This document shows positions 1 through 5,520 of a DNA stretch of 7,445 nucleotides, piece after piece (positions within the stretch are counted from its first letter, which is position 1; every line of letters starts with the position of its first letter). The position numbers and the translations under genes were made by a program. The notes under the pieces were generated by a model. The model had not been told where the DNA came from, made no database searches, and saw only the letters and a program-made list of their open reading frames with translations. Origin of the DNA: Chloroflexota bacterium (GTDB taxonomy: Bacteria; Chloroflexota; Dehalococcoidia; UBA3495); the NCBI GenBank assembly GCA_022576105.1, contig JACZRM010000082.1, positions 1 through 7,445 on the forward strand, given 5' to 3'.

Positions 1-202
1 AACTCCCATCTTCGCGCATTTCAAACACCCGACCCCTTCGTTCCTCCAAAGAACGTACGACTGCTTTCCACCTCTTGAGCGATACTTCGATTTCCCCCTG
101 CCGGTCCTTCCACATCCTTGCTACCATCGCCTCCAACAGAGTCCAGAAACTCTTTCCAGGTGTGACCTTCTCCAAGTAACACATGAACTCATCTTCCAAT
201 CG
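1..202 (-). pseudogene. Serine recombinase C-terminal coiled-coil fragment, 5'-truncated, running off the left edge
   Basis: Read on the minus strand, an open frame runs from a TAA at 220-218 to position 1 without a stop. From about position 205 it reads NNRLEDEFMCYLEKVTPGKS, then a W-K-D-R-Q-G-E-I-E stretch and a Lys/Arg/Glu-rich heptad-like segment with LEERRGRVFEM. This pattern, with Leu-Glu followed by Phe/Tyr-Leu, a Thr-Pro-Gly turn, a Trp-Lys-Asp-Arg-Gln block and then a coiled coil, is what I know from the region after the zinc ribbon of large serine recombinases (site-specific DNA integrases of phages and mobile elements). The resolvase catalytic domain, recombinase domain and zinc ribbon should lie at higher coordinates, but that sequence is AT-rich and non-coding, so the 5' part is missing. 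An ATG at 184-182 could start a short peptide but would give no catalytic function. The far end lies outside the window. The family call is inferred from pattern alone. Confidence 0.55.
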
Positions 203-310
203 GTTATTTAATTGATTTTATAGTCATAAAATAAGTGCTATGCCAGCATACTGCTATATTACATTTATAAAATCACCTGTATTCTAGAATTCGCGTGCCA
301 CATCCTCAGG
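203..310. other. AT-rich intergenic segment at the recombinase break
   Basis: This stretch of about 100 bases is clearly richer in A and T than the surrounding DNA, with several TATA-like words (for example TATATT at 255-260 and TTTATA near 264-269). It begins exactly where recombinase similarity ends on the minus strand. It holds no credible reading frame. It could supply upstream promoter elements for the hydrolase gene or mark a rearrangement junction. I see no flanking duplication that would prove an insertion. Confidence 0.4.
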
Positions 311-311
311 G

Positions 312-320
312 TGATATACT
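312..320 (+). promoter_or_regulatory. Candidate extended -10 promoter element for the hydrolase gene
   Basis: TGATATACT matches the extended -10 form TGnTATAAT at all but one base. It lies about 60 bases before the ATG at 381, giving an expected 5' leader of roughly 54 bases. No good -35 hexamer is present at 16-18 bases upstream, as is common for extended -10 promoters. This is a pattern match only. Confidence 0.33.
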
Positions 321-380
321 CACGAACCACGTTTGCTAGACTACTTACCCAGTTATCCCCGATATTGAACGAGGTGACGC

Positions 381-2393
381 ATGGCAGTAACCAGAATCAA
401 TATTCAGTCCTGTCAGCCCTTTTCCCAGGGAAAATCCTTCGGCTCGGTGGGGGCCTACGAACAGTTGGATGGTATCGTCCACTTCGCTATAGACCCCAAC
501 GATCCCGCCAACAGCACCATTACCGACCTAAAGCTAGCCCCTCGCAATGCCCAAGGTCTGGTGGAGTTCTCTTCAGATTTTCGAGTTGTCCTGCCAGTGG
601 ATGGAGCTAAGGGCAGCCACCGCTTAGTCTTCGACATTCTCAACCGAGGGCGTGGACAAATTCTGAGAAATATGAACTATGCCCCGGATCTGCCCGCCAG
701 CCAACCACTGGACCCAGGGGATGGTTTCTTGATGCGCCAGGGCTACACGGTCGCCTGGTGCGGCTGGCAATACGACGCCCCGGACGTTCCCGGCGTGCTG
801 CGCCTGCATGGCCCCGAGGCTCAGAACCCCGACGGTAGTCCCATTAGTGGCCGACTGACGGTTACTTTCCAGCCCAATGCGAACCTCCAGCAACAATTCC
901 TCTCGGACCGCAATCACCGCCCGTACCCTTGCAACAACCTGGAGGACCCGGAGGCCTACCTGACGATTCAAGACCACGAGGACGCTCCAGAGCAGATTGT
1001 ACCCCGGGAACAATGGAGTTTCGCCCGGCTGGACAACGGAAAGCCCGTCCCAGACGCCAACTATGCCTACAAGGAATCCGGCTTCGAGGCCGGCAAAGTT
1101 TACCAGCTAATTTATTCCACCACCGGAGCACCAATAGTGGGTCTAGGGCTGGTGGCAACCCGAGACCTGGGTTCCTTCCTTCGCTACGGCTCGGCACAAC
1201 AGGGTAACCCTTGCGCCGGAGACCTGGAATACGCGTTCAGCTTTGGATCATCTCAAAGCGGACGATTTTTGCGAGACTTCTTGTATCACGGTCTGACCAA
1301 GGACGAGGCTGACCGACCGGTGTTCGACGGTCTGATCCCCCATGTGGCCGGCTCCAAGCACGGCGAGTTCAATCAGCGGTTCGCCCAGCCCTCAACCCAG
1401 GCCAGCCGGACCTACAACAACCGGTTCCCCTTCAGCGACCTAGACCAGACCGATCCCGAGACTGGGAAGACCGACGGTGTGCTGACCCTGGCATTGCAGA
1501 GAGGCTTTGTGCCAAAGGTAATCAACACATACACCTCCTCGGAATATTGGGCTGGTGGCGGAGCGATGATGCACATCGATTTGACCGGGTCCCTAGATCT
1601 AGAAATCCCCGATCAAATACGCAACTTCCACTTCGGAGGATGTCAACACTCCCTGGGTGAAACCCATTTGCAGGACCGGAACCCGGACAACGGTACCCAC
1701 GGTCAGCACCCTTTCAACTGCGTTGACTACCGCCCCCTGCTCCGGGGTGCGTTAGTTAGCCTGGACCAATGGGTAACCTCGGGCCAGGAGCCGCCCCGCA
1801 GTCAGTATCCCCGGCTGGATACTGGCACTGCCGTCACCCCGGATAAGGTGACCGAACTCTTCTCGACCTTTCCGGGTATCACCACTCCCAACCCGGTACG
1901 CCGTTTCTATCGCATGGACTTTGGCCCCGAAACGGGCATCTCGGCGAACGTGCCACCCAAGCGAAGCAGCAACTACCCGATGCTGGTATCCGCTGTGGAT
2001 CAGGATGGTAACGAGTTGGCCGGAATCCACATGCCCCTGATTTCGGTGCCCCTGGCCAGCTACACCGGTTGGAGCCTACGCCATGCCGCCATAGGCGGTT
2101 CGGGACAGACCTTGGCCTCCGGCGGGGCCACCGGCGGCACCCTCCTAGGCTCGACCATTCCCTTCCCAGCCACGCGTGAGGACCGGGAGGCTACCGGAGA
2201 CCCCCGGCGGTCCATTGAAGAGCGGTACGCCTCCAAAGACTCTTACCTAGACCAGATTCGTAAGGCCGCTCAGCAACTTATCAACCAGAACTATATGCTG
2301 GCCGAAGACCTGGACCGGGTGCTTAACCAGGCCAGCGAGCACTACGACGAGTTGCGCAGCCGAGTCCGGCAACCCCAGGCTGCCGATGACTAG
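381..2393 (+). CDS. Alpha/beta hydrolase domain-containing protein (Abhydrolase_10-like), 670 aa
   Basis: This full-length gene starts at ATG 381, preceded by a GAGGTG ribosome-binding site at 371-376, and ends with TAG. The protein has the layout I associate with the large 'alpha/beta hydrolase domain' family (PF20091 type, about 600-700 residues). It has an N-terminal beta-rich segment beginning MAVTRINIQ, a DILNRGRG motif near residue 88, and a GFLMRQGYTVAWCGWQYD strand-turn near residue 115. The nucleophile elbow is G289-S-S-Q-S-G-R295, with Ser291 the probable nucleophile in the small-x-Ser-x-small pattern. An NNRFPFSDLDQTDPETGKTD block and the C-terminal WSLRHAAIGGSGQ region follow. There is no signal peptide or membrane segment, so it is probably cytoplasmic. 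The substrate cannot be told from sequence; family members are annotated only as putative esterases or hydrolases. It stands alone: a 314-base gap separates it from the next gene. The family call is secure, the activity is not. Confidence 0.9.
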   Translation: MAVTRINIQSCQPFSQGKSFGSVGAYEQLDGIVHFAIDPNDPANSTITDLKLAPRNAQGLVEFSSDFRVVLPVDGAKGSHRLVFDILNRGRGQILRNMNYAPDLPASQPLDPGDGFLMRQGYTVAWCGWQYDAPDVPGVLRLHGPEAQNPDGSPISGRLTVTFQPNANLQQQFLSDRNHRPYPCNNLEDPEAYLTIQDHEDAPEQIVPREQWSFARLDNGKPVPDANYAYKESGFEAGKVYQLIYSTTGAPIVGLGLVATRDLGSFLRYGSAQQGNPCAGDLEYAFSFGSSQSGRFLRDFLYHGLTKDEADRPVFDGLIPHVAGSKHGEFNQRFAQPSTQASRTYNNRFPFSDLDQTDPETGKTDGVLTLALQRGFVPKVINTYTSSEYWAGGGAMMHIDLTGSLDLEIPDQIRNFHFGGCQHSLGETHLQDRNPDNGTHGQHPFNCVDYRPLLRGALVSLDQWVTSGQEPPRSQYPRLDTGTAVTPDKVTELFSTFPGITTPNPVRRFYRMDFGPETGISANVPPKRSSNYPMLVSAVDQDGNELAGIHMPLISVPLASYTGWSLRHAAIGGSGQTLASGGATGGTLLGSTIPFPATREDREATGDPRRSIEERYASKDSYLDQIRKAAQQLINQNYMLAEDLDRVLNQASEHYDELRSRVRQPQAADD

Positions 2394-2707
2394 CCTCATA
2401 CAGCATTTTGAGAATCCGCCCCTAATGGCTTTCGACCAGACCGAGATCTAAGGCATTACCAATACACAACTGGACTTCGAATCGAACCAGATGCCACCTC
2501 TGCTTATGGAGGGGGATGGTAGTCGCTAGTGGCGGTTGACCAGAGACCATGATAGCTAGCTCGCCACTCCAGCAGGTGGTTTAGTGGACACGATAGGGGA
2601 CTGCATTACGATTGATCCATATGATTGTCACTGCCGACGATGCTGCGCTCCTTGGGCGCTCACAGTTTGATTTTGGGAATTTCGGGTAATAGGGGTCAAT
2701 TGGTAAT
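2394..2707. other. Intergenic spacer between the two hydrolase genes
   Basis: No credible gene is seen in any frame. It contains a 7-bp inverted repeat (AGTGGCG 2528-2534 with CGCCACT 2562-2568, 27-base loop) and a small GC-rich hairpin at 2645-2659 (GCGCTC with GGGCGC, one G-T pair, three-base loop). The first has no T-run and the second only a poor one, so neither is a convincing terminator. AGGGG at 2691-2695 is the likely ribosome-binding site of the downstream gene, 12 bases before its ATG, a rather long spacing. Confidence 0.6.
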
Positions 2708-4084
2708 ATGGGGATCATGAAAATCGTGATCCTGGCAGTCGTCGTTGGAGTCGTAGCAGTCGTGGCATTCATAGCTGTTGCGGCCTTCAGCGTATTCAAT
2801 AGCCTGAGTGGAGAACCTGAGCCTCTGGCACCGGAAATTATAGCCCAGGGGCAAGCCGTGGAAAGCAAAATTGAGGAGGTCGTCACCGACAAGTCCGCCT
2901 TCTATCTCGAATTGACCGACGAAGAGCTATCGTCGCTTTTACTTTTCAGGGTCGGCTCTGTTTCCGCCATACGGGACATCGGTGTTTCCATCAATCCTGG
3001 AGTTCTGGAAATAAATGGAAGCCTAGGAAGAACGCCATCCGTGGGCTTCTCCGGATCCATTGATGTGGTTCTTGAAGGCGGGTTGATTAACCTGGTTTTG
3101 GATGACGTTTCACTTTCATTTCTGCCAGTTCCAGGGGCGGTCCGAGAGGAATTGCAGCCCCTTATAAACCAGGGTCTGGACATTAACAAAGCACTCAGTG
3201 AGTCAGGCGCTGCGACGATTCAGCGATTCGATATGCAGCCTGGCAAAGTCGTGATCGTCGGAGTTCAAACAGGCGGAGCATCCGTATCTTCTATTACCGC
3301 TGACACCTTCAAACAGGCTTTTCAATCATCCGGTGGTGGTCCCGCCCCCGTTCCGCCAGGAGCAAACCAAGTACCGCCCGGCACAGCGGGAATCAGAGAA
3401 CCAGGGGATGACCTGTACCTGGCTCTCGGTGACTCGCTGGCGGCAAACGTAGGCGTTAATCGTCCACAAGATGGCTACGTTTCGCGGTTCCACGCTCATC
3501 TAGAGAGAGAAACGGGCCGTGACCTCGGCTTGATGAATCTGGGTGTATCGGGCGAAAGCAGTATCTCGATTATGCGAGGCCAGTTCCAGCAAGCCCTAGA
3601 CGAAATTAGACAGCGACGCAATGATGGCGACCCCAATACCCGGGTTTCAGTGTTGACTATTGACCTGGGAGCGAACGATCTGCTTACTCACCTTGGCTCA
3701 GCCGAATGTCAACAAGCTCCCAGGGGTGACGCCTGTCAGGCGCGTATCGATGCTGGGTTGGAGGCTTTTTCGGAGAACTTCCCACAAATAGTTGGAACCC
3801 TGGCAAATGAACTCGAGCCGGGTGCAGAATTCTACATCATGACCATGTACAACCCCTTCGACTTTGGTCTGGGCATTCCGTTTGAGGAATTCTCCAACGA
3901 GATACTGGTGAGGTTAAACGCAATTATCGCCGAGAATGCCAATAACGTCGGTGCCAAGCTGGCAGATCCCTATCGTTTGATGGGAGGCAACGCCGCCGCG
4001 TGGACCAACATGCTCCAAGGCGACATCCACCCCAACCCAGATGGCTACCAGACCTTGGCCTTTTCGCTAGCTCAGGCCCGCTGA
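2708..4084 (+). CDS. Membrane-anchored SGNH/GDSL-family hydrolase with an extra N-terminal domain, 458 aa
   Basis: This is a probable lipase/esterase-type hydrolase tethered outside the membrane. Residues 4-28 form a single hydrophobic helix after a short start with one Lys, acting as signal anchor. Residues about 40-205 form a beta-rich domain with no motif I can name securely. Alternating hydrophobic strands and the PGKVVIVGVQTGG strand recall LmeA/DUF2993-type lipid-binding proteins, but this is weak. A Gly/Pro-rich linker (about 207-232) leads to the SGNH domain. Block I is LALGDSLA with Ser243 as nucleophile, block II is LGVSGESS with Gly282, block III is G321-A-N323-D324, and block V is D439-I-H441. 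All four catalytic-site residues (Ser, Gly, Asn, His) are therefore present. The SGNH part has about 230 residues, a normal size. ATG 2717 is an alternative start, but its upstream GGGG would lie only three bases away. The fold call is strong; the substrate is unknown. Confidence 0.88.
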   Translation: MGIMKIVILAVVVGVVAVVAFIAVAAFSVFNSLSGEPEPLAPEIIAQGQAVESKIEEVVTDKSAFYLELTDEELSSLLLFRVGSVSAIRDIGVSINPGVLEINGSLGRTPSVGFSGSIDVVLEGGLINLVLDDVSLSFLPVPGAVREELQPLINQGLDINKALSESGAATIQRFDMQPGKVVIVGVQTGGASVSSITADTFKQAFQSSGGGPAPVPPGANQVPPGTAGIREPGDDLYLALGDSLAANVGVNRPQDGYVSRFHAHLERETGRDLGLMNLGVSGESSISIMRGQFQQALDEIRQRRNDGDPNTRVSVLTIDLGANDLLTHLGSAECQQAPRGDACQARIDAGLEAFSENFPQIVGTLANELEPGAEFYIMTMYNPFDFGLGIPFEEFSNEILVRLNAIIAENANNVGAKLADPYRLMGGNAAAWTNMLQGDIHPNPDGYQTLAFSLAQAR

Positions 4085-4260
4085 ACTCGCGGCTTTAGGC
4101 TCGCAACTAAAGAGGCTCATGCCAATATTTCGGCTTATGCCCAGTATCACGTACCATACGCCAAGATTAGTGGTTAGCGTGGCCCGGGGCCGTTCCAGCC
4201 GGTCGCAGGGATTGCTGGTGACTAGGCTCATGCGAATCAGGAACCAGTAGAAGGAACTGA
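4085..4260. other. Spacer before the isocitrate lyase remnant
   Basis: No gene is seen. A 6-bp inverted repeat (CTTTAG 4093-4098 with CTAAAG 4107-4112, 8-base loop) lies just after the esterase stop but has no T-run, so it is at best a weak terminator. I looked here for decayed isocitrate lyase N-terminal sequence in all three + frames and found none I could align. A TGA at 4258-4260 closes the isocitrate lyase frame upstream. Confidence 0.5.
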
Positions 4261-4914
4261 GGCGGGCCGGAGTATGTCGCTGGCGTGCCTACCGTTTTGG
4301 TAGCTCGCACCGACGCCTTGGACGCGACTCTGCTCACCAGCGCCATTGACCCTCGTGACCATGAATTCATGACCGGTGAGCGCACCGCCGAAGGTTATTT
4401 CCGGGTCAAGGGCGGCATGGGGTCCATCATTGCCCGAGGTCTGGCCTTCGCCCCTTATTCCGACATGCTCTGGTTCGAGAGTTCTAGCCCCGACTTGGCA
4501 GAAGCCAAAACCTTCGCCGACGCCATTCATGCTCAATTCCCGGGGAAACTGTTGGCCTATAATTGCTCTCCTTCTTTCAATTGGCGGCACAATATGGATG
4601 ACGAAACCATTGCCGGGTTTCAGAAGGAGTTGGCCAAAATGGGCTACAAATTCCAGTTCATTACTCTGGCAGGCTGGCACATGGTAAACCTTAGCGCCTT
4701 TGAGTTGGCCAAAGCCTATGGCGAAGCAGGAATGCCTGCCTACGTCCGTCTGCAAGACCGTGAGTTTGCACTGGAAGAGGAAGGGTACACGGCCACCAAG
4801 CACCAGCAAGAAGTAGGGGCCGGATACTTCGATCGAATCCAGCTAAGTGTAACCGGCGGCTAGTCCACTACCACCGCCCTGGCGGGATCTACTGAAAGCG
4901 CTCAGTTCAGCTAG
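4261..4914 (+). pseudogene. aceA: Isocitrate lyase, C-terminal half only, with internal amber stop
   Basis: Isocitrate lyase splits isocitrate into glyoxylate and succinate in the glyoxylate shunt. The frame reads [20 protein letters not shown], then the family landmarks [23 protein letters not shown] (4543-4578), [15 protein letters not shown] and [21 protein letters not shown]. These match the last 190-200 residues of the roughly 430-residue bacterial enzyme. The metal-binding and catalytic KKCGH segments belong to the missing N-terminal half. An open frame could start at GTG 4285, but it has no ribosome-binding site and lies inside conserved sequence. At 4861-4863 a TAG interrupts the frame. 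The next 16 codons read STTTALAGSTESAQFS before a second TAG (4912-4914), and this is the family's usual C-terminal tail (compare SSTTALTGSTEEGQF in mycobacterial Icl). The gene is therefore broken twice: truncated at the 5' end and carrying a nonsense codon. The rest of the codons remain clean, so the damage looks recent. Confidence 0.85.
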
Positions 4915-4915
4915 T

Positions 4916-4940
4916 TAATAATAGGTAATAATAGGTAATA
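4916..4940. repeat. Short tandem repeat, TAATAATAGG x 2.5
   Basis: Two and a half exact copies of the 10-base unit TAATAATAGG lie directly after the ancestral isocitrate lyase stop codon. The stretch is AT-rich compared with its surroundings. No function is evident; slippage could have produced it. Confidence 0.85.
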
Positions 4941-4958
4941 CTCAGCAGGGAATGTGTA

Positions 4959-4996
4959 GGCTATGCGTGGCGTGATGATTCACGCCACGCATAGCC
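4959..4996 (+). terminator. Perfect 17-bp hairpin, probable terminator of the isocitrate lyase unit
   Basis: GGCTATGCGTGGCGTGA (4959-4975) is exactly complementary in inverted orientation to 4980-4996, with a four-base loop TGAT. It is followed on the + strand by CATTTTG, a short T-run. The position, 45 bases after the ancestral stop of the lyase, fits an intrinsic terminator, although the T-tract is weak. On the minus strand no T-run follows. The perfection and length of the stem are unusual for a terminator of a dead gene, so a mobile-element relic is an alternative. Confidence 0.55.
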
Positions 4997-5296
4997 CATT
5001 TTGACTCCTTGGCTTTGGCCTACCGCCTTGTTGCTGCAACCGCCGTTCCTCCGGTCTAGGAACTTGTTATTATCGTCTCCTTCCCCGCGCCCACTCACGC
5101 TTTGAATCTCTATTAGATGCTCCGTCGCCGCTGCATTGTTGGCAATAAAGTCAGCGACCAATCGCTGGCATCCGGTTGGCGAAACATGGACACATCTGGC
5201 TATTACACCCACCCTTTCCGTTGATCGCCAATACCGCAAATGCCAGGAACTAGGCGTCCTACATGCGCCTAATCGCGGAGATAGCTATTGCCAGGT
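4997..5296. other. Intergenic stretch without an intact gene
   Basis: Apart from the possible peptidase remnant on the minus strand, I see nothing in this stretch. The + strand frame beginning at an alternative start near 5136 runs into the tandem repeats at 5297 and has no recognisable protein character. Confidence 0.5.
5075..5239 (-). pseudogene. Possible M20-type peptidase N-terminal remnant
   Basis: On the minus strand an open frame reads from about 5239 towards lower coordinates. Around 5164-5075 it contains LVADFIANNAAATEHLIEI followed by QSVSGRGEGDD. A helix of the form x-I-x-x-N-x-x-x, then L-x-x-I/L-x-I-x-S-V-S-G, is typical of the N-terminus of M20-family dipeptidases and carboxypeptidases. 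After RGEG the similarity ends, and the frame continues through unrelated sequence into the hairpin at 4996-4959. No ATG start or ribosome-binding site is present; the only candidate start is TTG at 5239. The metal-binding motifs of the family (H-x-D and later) are absent. If real, this is a small broken piece of a gene. The match is short and could be chance. Confidence 0.28.
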
Positions 5297-5377
5297 AAAT
5301 CGGCAAGCTGACGGAAATCGGCAAGCTGACAGAAGTCGCCCCTGACGGAAATTGACCCTGACGGAAATTGACCCTTG
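5297..5377. repeat. Degenerate 16-18 bp tandem repeat block, IS21-end-like
   Basis: Five consecutive units share the core CTGACGGAAAT. They are AAATCGGCAAGCTGACGG (5297-5314), the same unit with one change near the end (5315-5332), AAGTCGCCCCTGACGG (5333-5348), AAATTGACCCTGACGG (5349-5364) and a partial AAATTGACCCTTG (5365-5377). The first two are 18 bases and the others 16. Arrays of short repeats of this type occur at the ends of IS21-family insertion sequences, where they bind transposase. No istA or istB gene is present in the window, so this would be a solo end or remnant. The mobile-element link is inferred from memory of such ends, not shown here. Confidence 0.7.
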
Positions 5378-5398
5378 TATGTTTTCCCAGGTTATGTT
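5368..5398 (+). promoter_or_regulatory. Candidate promoter using a -35 box inside the repeat block
   Basis: TTGACC (5368-5373) matches the -35 consensus at five of six bases and lies in the last repeat unit. TATGTT (5393-5398) is a 4/6 match to a -10 box at 19 bases spacing, slightly long. It points towards the exported protein gene, with a leader of about 115 bases before the GTG at 5521. A -35 box supplied by an insertion-sequence end is a known arrangement, but here it is only a pattern match. Confidence 0.28.
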
Positions 5399-5505
5399 AA
5401 ATGGCCACCGAAAATGTTCGATTCAAAGGCAAGCAGACCATACGATACATGCTGATGGCGACCCCGGTAAATGTGTAAAACCAGATGAATGCGAAGAAAA
5501 ACCTG

Positions 5506-5513
5506 AAAGGGAG
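5506..5513 (+). promoter_or_regulatory. Ribosome-binding site that selects the GTG start at 5521
   Basis: AAAGGGAG lies seven bases before GTG 5521, ideal spacing. The alternative ATG at 5485, twelve codons upstream in the same frame, has no purine-rich site before it, so GTG 5521 is preferred. Confidence 0.65.
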
Positions 5514-5520
5514 ACAATTT

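Noticed and set aside
455..1207. Several open frames of 60-130 codons overlapping the hydrolase gene on both strands
   Set aside because: They lie inside a long, family-matching gene and have no recognisable protein character.
2460..2520. TTCGAATC near 2476, suggestive of a tRNA T-loop
   Set aside because: No acceptor, D or anticodon stem can be built around it.
2645..2659. Small GC-rich hairpin as a terminator of the hydrolase gene
   Set aside because: It lies about 250 bases after the stop, has a three-base loop and no proper T-run.
4237..4809. A 190-codon minus-strand frame opposite the isocitrate lyase remnant
   Set aside because: The + strand reads clear isocitrate lyase motifs over the same bases, so the antisense frame is a by-product of its codon use.
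4861..4863. TAG read as an amino acid (amber recoding) in the isocitrate lyase frame
   Set aside because: The hydrolase gene and the lyase tail itself both end in TAG, and the lyase also lacks its N-terminal half, so a nonsense mutation in a pseudogene is simpler.
5380..5480. Possible riboswitch (c-di-GMP type) in the leader of the exported protein gene
   Set aside because: GGCAA-like and GACC-like words are present, but the paired stems and conserved order of the GEMM motif could not be found.
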